A stretch of DNA of 64,000 nucleotides. Origin: Boesenbergia rotunda. Its lineage: Eukaryota; Streptophyta; Magnoliopsida; Zingiberales; Zingiberaceae. Under the pieces are notes generated by a model. That model was given only the letters and a program-made list of their open reading frames with translations. It ran no database searches and had not been told where the DNA came from. Below are positions 32,916 through 44,553 of the stretch, piece after piece (positions within the stretch are counted from its first letter, which is position 1; each line of letters starts with the position of its first letter). Made by a program: the position numbers and the translations under genes. The stretch covers positions 236,651 to 300,650 of the forward strand of contig JAGFNQ010009511.1 in the NCBI GenBank assembly GCA_024364735.1. Reading direction: 5' to 3'.

Positions 32916-35900
32916 AATGCAAATTAAGATTTTATTGAGAACAAGAATGATCAAAATGAAGAATTTGTGAGAAACGAAAGTAATGAGAATGGGAAATTTA
33001 TAGAAAATGAGAACGAAGAGAATACAGATTTTAATGATTTAGATGAAGTTGAAATTGACAAAACTAAAGATATTGATAATTGTTGTGATGATGAGCGTAC
33101 AAATGAATACCAATGTTCAACACCAAGATATGATTTGAATATATTTGATCCATGAGTTTGGGATAATCTTGATACAAAAATAAGAGACTTACTTATAGAA
33201 AGAGGTCTTAAAAGAGAAGATATTCTTAAGTTTCCTTTAGATAAAGAAGGTTGACACTTTTCTCATTATTATATTCAAATGTTACCAAATGGTGAAACTC
33301 GTGATCGAAAATGGTTAGTGTACTCAATGGAGTTGGACAAAGTCTTTTGTATTTGTTGTAAGATGTTTAAAGTAATGCACACCAAAAGTAATTTAGCAAG
33401 AGAAGACGTTAATGCCTGGGTACATTTATGTGACAAACTTAAACAACATGAAAATAGTGTTGAACACCTCACTAATCTGAGAGCTTTTGTTGAACTACAA
33501 ATAAGATTAAAGAAAACATTGACAATTAATAAAGAAATACAAGAACAAATTAAAAACGACACAAAACATTGGAAACACGTTATGCTAAGAGTAGTTGTTG
33601 TAATCTAATGTCTTGCTATACATAATTTGGCATTTCGTGGTACACATGACAAAATTTATGAAGATGATAATGGTAATTTTTTGGGTTTACTTGAAATGAT
33701 TATAGATTTTGATCCAATAATGCAAGATCATTTTTTACTCATTCAAGATAAAAAAATTCATTATCATTATCTTAGTCATAAAATTCAAAATGAATTAATA
33801 TCTAGTCTAGTTTCTGTTAGATCGTGACAATCAAGCTAGAGGGGGGTGAATAGCTTCTTTCGATTCTCTACCTATCATGTTAGCAAGCGCAAGCGGAAAT
33901 ACTAATAACAATAACAAAAAATGCTAACGCAAACCTATTTACGTGGTTCGGAGATGACGCTCCTACTCCACGGCAGTCCGTAAGGTGGACGATCCCTTGA
34001 TCCTTCGATGGATCACTCCCCGAATGGCCTCCAGCTAGCTCGTGTAGCTCCTTGTGGGTGGAGAAACCTCGCCACAAACCCGGACACACTTCTGAGCACC
34101 AAAGACTACTAATGAGCTCTGACCAAGCTCATTTCGTCAGGAGTTCTCAGCCAAACCTGAGCCCCTTTAAATAGGTCTCAAGGCTGAAACTCCCGCTACT
34201 AGTCGACTGCCCCCACTGAAATTCGACCGTTGCAAGCTCAACGTTCGAATTCCCATTCACTACCAGTCAACTGCCCCCATAGCAGTCGACTGATGTTACT
34301 ATGGGGTTTACCAGTCGACTGCCCACCTAGGTTTTCCTTTCCGAGTACAATTCCCTCAGCACTCAACCCCTAGGATTTCCCCGAGTGCATTCCCTCAGCA
34401 CTCGTACTCTCACGACTCAGCTGACTCCTCACCAGCAGCCTCGACTGTTGCCTTCGCGCCCTCTTCATCTTTGGCTCCTGTCCTTTAGATGCGTACGCAA
34501 GCCCTCGGCTTGCCTCCATGCCATCCTTCACACATGTCTCGAAGTCCACACCCCTCGGCTCATCGTCCCTGCTATCCATGGTCCCTCGGGTGCGCACACA
34601 AGTCCACGGCTTGCCTCCATGCCACCCTTCACCATACCCGAAGCTGTCCAGCTAAGTCAATATGTGTAACATGCAAACCTGCACACTCACATACACATAT
34701 TAGAACACAAGGGTAAACCTAACTTAAACTCTTTGCTCAAACATCAAAACACATGGTCACTTCGGACCATAGATTGACCCAATAGTTTCCAAAGTCAAGA
34801 ATACAATAATAAAAAAAAGTAAAAGAAGCAAAATAATTTTTAGTAATTCTTGATTGTACACCGGATGTAAGTCACAAATAACAAATGATTCTTATATTAA
34901 GATGTGTAGATGTTTTAGAGACTCCAATTAAATAGAAGAGTACTTAGAATATATAAATATAGAAGATACAACAGGTTTAGGTCTTTTCAATGAATTATAA
35001 GTCGTTTTATAATCTTTAGAACTTGATATTGATAATGTGAGAGGGCAAGGTTATGATAATGGATCCAATATAAAAGGTAAAAATCAAGGTGTGCAAAGGA
35101 TATTGCTTGGCATTAATCCTAGAGCATTTTACATGTCATGTGATTCTCATTCTCTTAACTTAGTTGTTTGTGACATGACAAATTCTTGTGCTAAAGTAAA
35201 ATTATTTTTTGGACCATTTCAATGTATGTAGATCGTGTTCTCTAATTCAACAAAAAGATGGAATGTTTTGCTTGAATATATTGATGGATTACCTTTAAAA
35301 TCATTGTCAACTATGAGATGGAAAAGTCATATTGAAATCGTCAAAGCAATGCTATCTCAAGCTTTCCAAATCCGAGAGGTTTTATTTAAATTAGCAGAAA
35401 TAAATGAAGACAATAAATTAAGTAGAGATGCTGAAACTTTAGCATCAGGTGAACTTTCAAGTTTTAGATTTATATTAAGCATTGTTATTTGGCATGATAT
35501 TTTGTATAAAATTAACTTAGCAAAAAATTACAGTCAGAGGATATGCGTCTTGATGTTGCTGTAAAATAATTGTCTGGTCTTGTTTTCTTTTTTGAAAAAT
35601 ATAGAGAAAAAAGTTTTGATTCTGCTATGGTTGATGCAAAGAAAAATAGCATTTGATATAGAAATTGAGCATGTATTTCTTACAAAATGTAAAATTTGTA
35701 CAAAGAGGCATTTTGATGAGATTACTAACACTGAAAGGAAAATCAATTACTAAAAGAATCTTTACAAATATATTATTTTATCTTTTTAGTCGATGAGTAT
35801 GTTTGAACAGTTGTAATATTTTGAATCTAAATTTAGGTTCTTGTATGATGTTTCAAAACTAGTTTCATTGGATGATGATGATGAATAAATGAGTTCTTGT

Positions 35901-36290
35901 GTGAAACATGAAAGTACTTTAAGAAATAGTGATACTTTTGATATTGATGCAAAATATATATTTTTAGAACTATAAGTTGTGCAAGTAATGTTACCAAGCA
36001 AATCGAAACAAATAAAAAATGGTCTTTTTTCAAGTATTAGAGTTATTAAAAACAATGGATATGTTTCTGAATGTGATAATTTTTTATAGGATATTATTGA
36101 CAATACCTAACTGCTGAAAGAATTTTTTCAAAATTAATATTAATAAAATCTTATATACTGATCACAATGACTCAAGATAAGCTAAATGAATTAAAATTTT
36201 ATGAATTGAAAAAAAAATATTTTGGAAAATATTGAATATGATACTATTATTGAAAATTTTACTTTTAAAAGTGCATCACGAAGACATTTT
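32916..36290 (+). pseudogene. hAT-superfamily transposase (TTF zinc-finger type), decayed and split
   Basis: The oldest layer in the window. An Asn/Glu-rich N-terminus is followed by VWDNLDTKIRDLL and a TTF-type zinc finger (WLVYSMELDKVFCICCKMFK, about 33300-33375). Then come NLAFRGTHDKIYEDDNGNF and the DUF4371-like region (33627-33814). Solo LTR F interrupts it, and it resumes at 34790. Later pieces include GQGYDNGSNIKG (35040), CDSHSLNLVVCD (35140) and TMRWKSHIEIVKA (35310). A weak C-terminal dimerisation remnant is near 36090-36200. TGA codons at 33153 and 33252 stand where related proteins have Arg (CGA to TGA). Many stops and frameshifts make it non-functional. The 5' end is lost beyond element G. 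Confidence 0.8.
33815..34784 (-). mobile_element. Solo LTR of family F, reversed, inside the hAT gene
   Basis: Plus-strand ends are TGTTAGATCG and GACCCAATA, flanked by GTTTC at 33810-33814 and 34785-34789. Length 970 bp. On the minus strand it resembles the A LTR (GTGGCATGGAGGCAAGC words). It carries CAGTCGACTG palindromes around 34195-34325 with the TTCGAACGTT inverted repeat between them, and a CTATTTAAAGG box (34163-34174 reversed). The start dinucleotide is mutated to TA. Confidence 0.85.
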
Positions 36291-36576
36291 ACATGAATAA
36301 CCTTTGTGTTTATTTGTAAGTGTATTACAATTGATAATTTAACTATATCTTCTGTTTTCACTCTTATTTGAAATTTTGTAGGTTTTTTTTTCATAAGTAT
36401 GCATCCATCTATAACTATGACTTCATCTTTTTAAAGAAAGATTGATTAAGAGAATATCAAATACACATGTAAGTAATATGAAGTGAAGTATATAAGTAAT
36501 ATTACCTTTTATTGGATAAAATGATTTTAATTCAGTTGAATATATTGTTTAAGTTGATCAAACACAAAGTGAATAT
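36291..36576. other. AT-rich remnant between hAT and element E
   Basis: No ORF or recognisable motif. Probably the 3' flank of the hAT element. Element E starts at 36577 after AATAT (36572-36576), its presumed target duplication; the partner copy is beyond the window. Confidence 0.4.
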
Positions 36577-36724
36577 TGTTGGAGCAATCTAGGTACCTTG
36601 GGTTTTGATATTTGGGCAATGGTTTATGTAAGATTTATTGTTGTATTTGATGTTGCATTGTGAGAATGCAGGATACAGGTACGAAGGAGAAAAGTTCAAG
36701 TGACATCTTGGCAAAGGAAGACCC

Positions 36725-37605
36725 TGTTGGTGCAGACAGCACCCAAGTCGAACCTGGGTTTTGATAAATGGCAAAGGGTTCAAAAGTTAAGATGTTATGT
36801 TTATCTAACATGCTACTTGAGTGTGCAGATTGAAGTCCTAGCGAAGGACTGCTAGGCACCTAGCGAAGGACTGCTAGGCATCGGAACCTAAGACCCAGTG
36901 AAGGGCTGCTGGGCACCTAGCGAAGGGTTGCTAGGAGTCAAAGACCTAGCAAAGGACTACTAGGCACCAGGCGAAGGACTGCTTGGAACCGAAGACCTGG
37001 CGAAGGACTGCTGGGCACCAGGCGAAGGACTGCTGGGCACCAGGCGAAGGACTGCTTGGTACTGAAGACCTGGCAAAGGACAGCTGGGCACCTGGCGAAG
37101 GACTGCTGGGCAAAAGTCCAACCGGAGGAGCCAGTTGGCGACAGGTAAATTCTCCTGAGAGGAGTAGGTGAGGACACGTTCCCCGTCGAGTGAACAGTAG
37201 GCGTCGGTTCGACCTAGGGTTCCATTTTGGAGACCCAAAGTCAGAACCAAGACAGCTATGGCTATAAGACTCACTGACATGCTTGCTTTGTTTTGTTTGG
37301 TACTAACCCTGGATGCAGGACCGAAGGAACGAGTTTCTGCAGCTCACTGGGGAGGGCACCCTCGTGCTCCCGGGCACCCTGGGTCCAAGCCAACGAAGCA
37401 GATAGAGGTTAAGCCACCGAGAAGCCAGCTGACCGAGTCAACCGGGGCACCCCCAGCGTCCCGGGCACCCCCACAGTCAACTCTCAGCCCTATTCAAGTG
37501 GGATAAGGGCTGACCGAGACTTGTCCAGATCGATTGACACGTGAGGGGCGCCCCCAACATTTAGGGGGCCCCAGGAGGCTATAAATAGCCCCTCGACCCC
37601 AAGGC
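36725..37605 (+). repeat. D1 5' LTR, left part
   Basis: Starts TGTTGGTGCAGACAGCACC and matches 58701-59720 of the D1 3' LTR. It stops at CCCCAAGGC, where D2 begins. The hairpin array is at 36837-37110, GGGCACCC/GGGGCGCCCC-type palindromes at about 37340-37565, and TATAAATAGCC at about 37580. Confidence 0.85.
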
Positions 37606-38908
37606 TGTTGGTGCAGAAAGCACCCAAGTCGAACCTGTGTTTTGATAATGGCAAAAGGGTTCAAAAGTTAAGGTATAATGTTTATCTAATATGTTACTCA
37701 AGTGTGCAGGAAAAGTCCTAGCGAAGGACAGCTAGGCACCTGGCGAAGGAATGCCAGGATACAAAGCCCTAGCGAAGGACAGCTAGGCACCTGGCGAAGG
37801 AATACCAGGATACAAAGCCCTAGCGAAGGATTGATAGGCACCTGGCGAAGGAATGCCAGGATACAATGACCTAGCGAAGGACTGCTAGGCACCAGGCGAA
37901 GGACGACTTGGTACTGAAGACCCGGCGAAGGACAGCTAGGCACCTAGCGAAGGACTGTTGGGCAAAACTCTAACCGGAGGAGCCGGTTGGCATCAGGTAA
38001 ATTCTCCTGAGAGGAGTAGGTGAGGACGCGTTCCCCGTCGAGGGAACAGTAGGCGTCGGTTCGACCTAGGGCTCCATCGGGAGACCCAAAGTCAGAACCA
38101 AGACAGCTAAGGCTGTATAAACTTAATACTCTATTGCTTTGTACTTGTTTTGGACTAACCCTGGATGCAGGATCGAAGGAATGAGTCATTGCAGCTCAGA
38201 ACGCCTTAAAGGAGAAAGGTAGCAGCTGAACAAGGCGCCCCCAGTGTTCCGGGCGCCCCCAAGGGCAACACAAAACAGACTAAGCAAAAATAGTGCTTCG
38301 GCAGTTCATGGGCAGGGTGCCCCCAGCGTCCCGGGCGCCCCCAGTTCAAAGCTAACGAAGCAGAAGCCAGCGAAGCCAATGGATAAGAGTTGACCCAGTC
38401 AACCCGGGCGCCCCCAGCGTCCCGGGCGCCCCCTTCAAAGCCTGATCCCGAGTTTGAAGGGATCAGAGTTGACCGAGAGGAACTCGGATCAGCTGACACG
38501 TGGGGGACGCCCCCGACGTTCTGGGCGCCCCCAGGGGCTATAAAAAGGCCCTGGGCCCCAAGGCTTTAAGCAATCAATTCTTCCAACGCATTCACGCTCT
38601 TCTACGCTCACGCTCTGCTCCGAAAATCCAATCTACAACGGACGTTGGTAACGAAGAGCTTCTTTTAAAGTTTACTGCACTAGTCTTGTAATACTTCTTG
38701 TAAACTGTTTTTGCGCACATATAGAATTGCCCGCAGAAAACGGTCAACGACCGTGGGCCTTGGAGTAGGAGCCGACCGGGACTCCGAACCAAGTAAAAAA
38801 ACTTGGTGTTTGCGTGTGTTTGTGTTAATTTTCGCTGTGCATTCTCTATTTCTTAATCCGAACGTTTTACGATATTCACCCGCCTCTATCGTTTCTCTCG
38901 ATCCAACA
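37606..38908 (+). repeat. D2 5' LTR
   Basis: TGTTGGTGCAGAAAGC ... CGATCCAACA, 1303 bp. Order: hairpin array 37717-37973 (units such as CCTAGCGAAGGACAGCTAGG and CCTGGCGAAGGAATGCCAGG), GGGCGCCCCC palindromes about 38230-38535, TATAAAAAGG at 38539-38548, leader, C-run. It differs from D1-type LTRs in several blocks, so it is a sister subfamily. Confidence 0.85.
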
Positions 38909-38910
38909 AG

Positions 38911-38921
38911 TGGTATCAGAG
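38911..38921 (+). other. Primer-binding site of D2
   Basis: TGGTATCAGAG, two bases after the D2 5' LTR. Confidence 0.9.
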
Positions 38922-39145
38922 CGGGGAAGCTCAAATTTGGTGCAACCACCAATTTGAGAATTTTTCAGATTTTTACGAAATTTCTTTTTTTATTATTATT
39001 TTTCTTTCGTTCGAATTTCTTCTCGTTAATCGTGATTGGTGCAACACCCCTCGGCAAATATTTTTTTCTCTTTATCCCGCACTACTAATCCAAGACCAAG
39101 TCTTGGGATATTCCTTTTTCCGTTTAAGTTTACATTTCAGATAAA

Positions 39146-42100
39146 ATGGTCATGCAAGAAGGCTTCAGCACTGCAAGACCACCTCTCTTCAGTGGGGAGG
39201 ACTTCTCCTATTGTAAGAGAAGAATGGAGGTCCACCTGAAAACTCAGGTGGACATGTGGATAATCATCCAGTCCGGACTGGAGATTCCAAAAAATGCTGA
39301 AGGAGTACCTCAAACCTACACAGAATGGGACACCGCTCTGAAACGGAAGATTAAAGCTGTAACGCCCCAAAATTTCCACTTTAAGTCCTTAAAGTCCTTG
39401 AAATTAGTTAGAAATGTTTTAGAAATATTCTAGATATTTTTAGGAATTTTTAGAATATTTTTAGGGAATTTCCGAGTCCGTTTAGTATTTTATTAAAAGA
39501 GATAGCCCGAAAATTCTCGAAACTAATTTTAGAAATATCTTAGAATTTATTCCAAATTTATGGATATTTTTATAGAATTTTTTCGTAAACGAAAGTGGCA
39601 AAAAGGGGTGAAAAGAGAAAAACGCGTAGGTGGGATTTGATCCCTAGAGGAGGAGGGGCGGACCAAGTGGGCTGGTTCGTTTTTGTTGATATGGATTAAG
39701 CGAAACTATAGATGAGGTGTAATTAGATCAATTCACCCCCATAAGTATAAATAGATGATTAAAGAGAGAAATTTTATTTCCCTCAACTAAACTCTTCCTC
39801 GCGAAAACCAGCCGCACGCCGACCCTTCTTCCCCCCCTCTTGTGCGCACGCCCACACCAAGCCGAGCCTAGGGCTCTCCTCCGGTGGCCGGCCAAGGCTC
39901 TTCTCCGAGAGATTTTCCTATATTCGGAATCCCCACGACGAGAGGAACGCGTGAGCGCGAAGAAATCTCCGAGACTCCGAGTTTCTCCGGAACCTCCGAC
40001 GCCGTTCTTGGTTGTAAGTCCAAGATATCAAGGTAAGTACTGCTCACCTGCGGTAAGAGGCGGTTTTTCCGCAAGTTTTTCCCGTTAGAAAGTTAAAAAT
40101 GCGATTTTTCCATTAGATTGTGATTATGCATGTAACCCTAGTTTAATTCATGCTTGTATGAGTTAATTAATTACCCTATATGAGTTTAGGGTCTAAGAAA
40201 GCTATAAGAAAAGAAAAGAAGAAAAAGATAAGAAAAGAAAAGGCCAAGGCTTTAAGAAATCCCCAAAAGTCAAGACTTAGGGATTTTAGCACACAAGGTG
40301 CTCGTTAAAATGCCAAGACATTTAAAGATAAGAAAGAAAAGAAAGAAAAGCTATTTTATTTTCTAAGGCCAGTACCCGGCGTCCAAGGGCGTCGTTAAAG
40401 AAATCCAGGTGTCCAATTCCAAAGTCTTGGCCCTGGTAGACCAAGGTCTGCTCTATTAGGATTGGTGGCTCGCTACCCCAACCTTTTAGGGAACGCGCAT
40501 AAGATGGTACTTATGTCTTAAGTGGATCCAAGTGAGTTATTATTTTCAAGTATATGCTTTAGCAAAGTTTTCTAAAATTAAGGAAATTTTCTAAAAGTTA
40601 AAGAAAGATTTAAAGTTAAAGAATTGCTAAAGTTTCAAGTTAAGCCAAGAAAAAGTGAGTTTGACTTATTAATGCTTGAGTATGCATGTTTTGAGTTATA
40701 CATGTTTCTTAGTGTTTCTTTCAAGCAAAAGAAGTATCTCATGTGATTTCATATTGTTTAAAAAGCATGTTTGCACTTTTCGAGATTTTGTGAGCTAGAT
40801 AGTACTTACTAAGCTTTATGCTTATTAGTTGCATTTCCTCTTACTGCAGATAAAGGTAAAGGCAAGCGATTCTGAAGGAAGGCGACGAGGCGGTGCTGAG
40901 CAAAGTGTGTGTGGTGGTTGACCTTGGAGAGGTCCTTGGGACAAGATGAATAAAAGACTCAAAATACATTTGTTATAGAGTCTTATTTTAAGTTATCTTA
41001 TATAGAATTTATCCAAGTAATTGCGTTTTAGATATTTTGCATGTCTCAAGATCACAAGTAAAGATTCCATGTCATTTCATTTAGCATACATATCATTATG
41101 ATTGCATTGGATGAGTAGAAGTGTGAGTAGTTTAGAATATTGATACTTTGTTGGAGTTATTGATGCATGTGCCAAGATAGTGCTAGTTTCCCTTTTGAAT
41201 TAAGTTTTATTGCTCAATTATGCTTAGAAAAGTTGCATTCATATTCCATAATGCTTTAGTGATGTTATAGAACCTTGGGGAATGAATTTAAATGGTTAGA
41301 AGTTAAGTTTGGTACAAACTCTAGTATAAAAGTTTAAATAGATTTTCATGACTTGCTAAATCTCGTAAAAGTCCTAATTTCGAGTTTATGAAGTTGTTTT
41401 GATTGGCTAAAATGTTTAGGAAACTAGTATAGAGTATAGAAATGGTGTTGTGGCTTTGTATGGTGTGAAACTATATGTTTGGTGGAGTTTTGAAACAAGG
41501 CTTCGAATCTGAAATTCAGGTTTTCAGACGTATCAGTCGACTGGTACAGTACCAGTCACCTGCCCTATCGAACAGTCGCTTCTGTTCGATGCACCAGGTA
41601 ACTGCCAAAGGACAGCCGCCTGGTACCAGTCGACTGTCATATAGCAGTCGACTGATACCCGTAAGCTAAGTTGGGCAAGGCAAGTTTCAATAAGTATTTT
41701 CTTACGAGTTTTTGAGAAAGAAAGTGTGACATGGTATCATGCATGACTATTAAAGTTAGAATATCATCACTCTTAGATAGATTAAAAAGAAAAAAAAGGA
41801 TTTCCGCATTTTTAGTCGTGCATTAGAGTCAAGAAGTAGACAAAAGTAACGATCCGTCTAAGGTAGAGAAGGCGGGTCGCTATAGAAGCTGATGCAAAGG
41901 CGACCCTGACCCTCCAATGCGGCTTAACAAAAGAGTAGCTGAACCGGGTGGGTCCATTCAACAGTGCCAAGGAGATGTGGGGGAAACTGATCGAGCTGCA
42001 CGAAGGAACTTCAGACACTCGGATCAGCAAGAGAGATCTCCTCCTGAACAAGCTGTACACGATCAAGATGAACGACAACGAAACAGCAGCTCAACTCCAC

Positions 42101-43323
42101 GGCCAAATTCAGGAATTAATGAATGGACTACACACCATCGGTCACAAGGTAGAAAACCGTGACCTAATAAGGTATGCTTTAAATGCTTTCCCGAGAAACA
42201 CCTTGTGGGCATCTATGGTAGATGCATATAAGGTTTCAAGGGACCTTTCAAAAATTAAATTAGATGAATTGTTCTCTGAATTAGAATTATATGAACAGAC
42301 TAACTGCAATCTGGCCGAGAAAGGTATTGCCTTTGTTGCAGGTAAAACTGGAAGGACAATCAAGAAGAAGCCTCAACCTGAACTCGAGTCTAACTCAGAC
42401 TCAGACTCAGAAGACGAAGAAGGAGATTGACCAAAGCTGGTCCGACTGGCCCGAAACTATTTCAAGGAATTGAAGAACCAAACCAACAGACGGAAATTCA
42501 GCAGAAGAAAGGACGAACCAGCTGAACCCGCAAATGAAAAGAATAAACCTAATGTGACCTGCTACGAGTGCAAGAAGAAGGGTCACTACAAGACGGAGTG
42601 TCCGAACTTAAAGGAGACCAAGAAGAATAGAAGGAAAAAGGCACTTCAGGCAACGTGGGACGAGTCCTCCTCCGAAGAAGAAGAAGAGGTCCCACAGTCG
42701 AACCTACTTGCACTAACCGCCTCAGAAAAAGTCGAGACCGAATCAGAATCAGAACAGGACGACGGCAGACTGACATTTTCAGAAGACGGCGAAATCATGG
42801 TAAGTGGTTTTACTAGAAGTCAGTTAAACGAGTTAATTTCTTATCTTTCTCGAGATTTGGCGAAAGTTAAACTCCGAGTCGAATCCCTCCGACAGGAAGT
42901 AAAACTCCTAAAAGAGGAAGCTGACTCTAGACCCTTAACTGAGAAGGTTCAAGAAGGAACCTTAACTGAGAAGGTTCAAGAAGGAACTCCTCCCTGAAAA
43001 CTCAGGTTAAGGATCTTAGAGCGGCTTTAGAACGATTCACTTCTGGTTCCAAGGGTCTTGACATGATTCTTGAAAAACAGAAGTTGGTTCTAAATCGATC
43101 CGGACTAGGTTATAGAACCAAATCTAGACAAAGATCCTACTTTGCTGTACTGAACCAGTCCAGACCTAAAGTTCAGGCATGGGTATCCAAACTATGCCTA
43201 AACAAACAAACTGGATCAAATCAATACTGGATCCCCAAGGACAAGATTCACATCATGCCAGACCATTATCGTGGCTTTAGTCCAGGGGGAGCCAAAGTGA
43301 AAACAATATTTATTGTTAGATAA
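39146..43323 (+). pseudogene. D2 gag, split by a gypsy-like solo LTR
   Basis: The ATG at 39146 opens MVMQEGFSTARPPLFSGEDF, as in D1. Coding is cut at 39357 by the solo LTR and resumes at 41890 in the capsid domain (VGPFNSAKEMWGKLIELHEG). TAG at about 41938 replaces a Glu codon and TGA at 42428 an Arg codon of D1. The zinc knuckle CYECKKKGHYKTEC is at about 42560. A repeated LTEKVQEGT stretch (42945-42990) marks an indel and frameshift. The C-terminus with RSGLGY and KDKIHIMPDHY ends at 43323. Non-functional as it stands. Confidence 0.8.
39358..41884 (+). mobile_element. Solo LTR beginning TGTAACGCCCC (probably Ty3/gypsy) inside D2 gag
   Basis: Runs TGTAACGCCCC ... GGGTCGCTATA, 2527 bp, flanked by AAAGC (39353-39357) and GAAGC (41885-41889). 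Intact D1 gag has GAAGC at this point, so the left copy carries one change. TATAAATAG is at about 39748. No primer site or pol. The terminal sequence is typical of long-LTR plant gypsy elements, but the class is not proven. It carries CAGTCGACTG palindromes near 41529-41658, a motif otherwise found in A, E and F. Confidence 0.7.
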
Positions 43324-43872
43324 AATTCAATTCTTGCTTGCAATTTGCATGATTGATTGTTTACTTAATTTCTGTAATTTACTATGTTTAGATTTAGGAA
43401 TGGTGAGTTTAAGGACTGAACCAACTTAACTGAAATTTGACAACATAGTATTGGGTGGCGGTGAGATGATAGTACGTTAGGGAAACCAATTCTAATAAGG
43501 TCAAGTATTCTCTACTTGGTCTCTTTAGACTGGTGAAACTAGCCGATGCTACCGATCCAAGACCCAAACTAGTTAGACCAGAATTTTTCAAAGATTAATT
43601 TTGAAAATGAAATTTCATTAAAAGGCATTGTCAAGGAAAGGGTTGATGATCCAATAAGGCTACGGCCAAAGAAGGCCTAGTGCCTCGCCAAGACCTGGAA
43701 GCCAATTTTTGAAATTCAAATTCAAACTAGTCTCTGTTAAATTCGAATCTAACACAAATTTTCAGTTAGTTATAGATTTAAATATTCATTTCAAAATAAA
43801 TTCAATTGTTTTCAAAATTAATTAAGTTTTTCAAAATAAATCATGTTTTCTCAAAAATTCTTTTATCAAAAC
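43324..43872 (+). other. D2 post-gag conserved spacer
   Basis: Non-coding. 43435-43705 is nearly identical to D1 53575-53830 and to the reverse of G 29345-29580, including GGTGAGATGATAGTACGT and GATGATCCAATAAGGCTACG. Its conservation without an ORF suggests a cis-acting role such as packaging or RNA processing; that is inference. Confidence 0.6.
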
Positions 43873-43930
43873 CTGTCTCACAAAACCTATAAGGCTAACG
43901 TGATTAAAAACCCTAGATTGGGTGAGACAG
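43873..43930 (+). other. D2 left CTCAC hairpin
   Basis: CTGTCTCAC (43873-43881) pairs with GTGAGACAG (43922-43930) around a 40-nt loop. It is homologous to D1 54009-54067. Similarity between D1 and D2 stops at its right edge. Confidence 0.65.
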
Positions 43931-44553
43931 TAAAATTATACTCAATTGAAATTCCTTTAATACCAATATTGTGGTTTAATCCTGTAGTTCAGAATGTAGT
44001 CATACCATGGTCAACATAGTCAAACCATGGTCAACATAGCCAAACCATGGTCAACGAAGTCAAACTATGGACAAAATAGTCAAAGCATAGTCAAAGCAGT
44101 CAAATCCCTTCAAACCATGGTCAAACCAATTAAACCATGGTCAAATGATCACAAAGCATCAAACGTGTCACTTCCTACATAATCCGGGCGCCCGTGACTC
44201 CTCGGGCCCCCCCATGACTTTCTCTTCTCTCAAGGCAAAAAGCTGCCTTTACCCCTTGATCGGGGCGCCCGGAACCATGCGGGCGCCCCCATACCAGTCA
44301 AAGCAGCAAAGCTGCAAATTTCAGCCTGACCGGGGCGCCCGGGTCATTACGGGCGCCCCCAACCAGCACTAGTCACTGCCAAAGGCAGTAGACTGTTGTC
44401 CCGGGCGCCCGGGAGCTCCCGAGCGCCCCCAATAAACTGCCTATAAAAAGGCACCCAAACTCCCTCTTCTTCCCACACCAAAAACTATCCTCCTTCCTCA
44501 CTTCCTTCCTTCCAAAGAGATCAAGTGACACTTGTGCTTCCTCAATCTCAACC
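43931..44553 (+). promoter_or_regulatory. Internal promoter-like block upstream of D2 ORF2
   Basis: Contains CAAACCATGGTCAA tandem variants (44005-44140). Four paired GGGCGCCCG ... CGGGCGCCCCC palindromes (about 44190-44430) and TATAAAAAGG at 44442-44451 follow. The TATA context (CTATAAAAAGGC) equals that of the D2 LTR at 38538. A pyrimidine-rich leader leads to the ATG at 44554. Confidence 0.6.

Noticed and set aside
36938..37280. Repetitive Pro/Ser-rich ORFs on the minus strand of D LTRs
   Set aside because: Produced by translating the hairpin array (period compatible with open frames). No functional domain, and frames differ between LTR copies.
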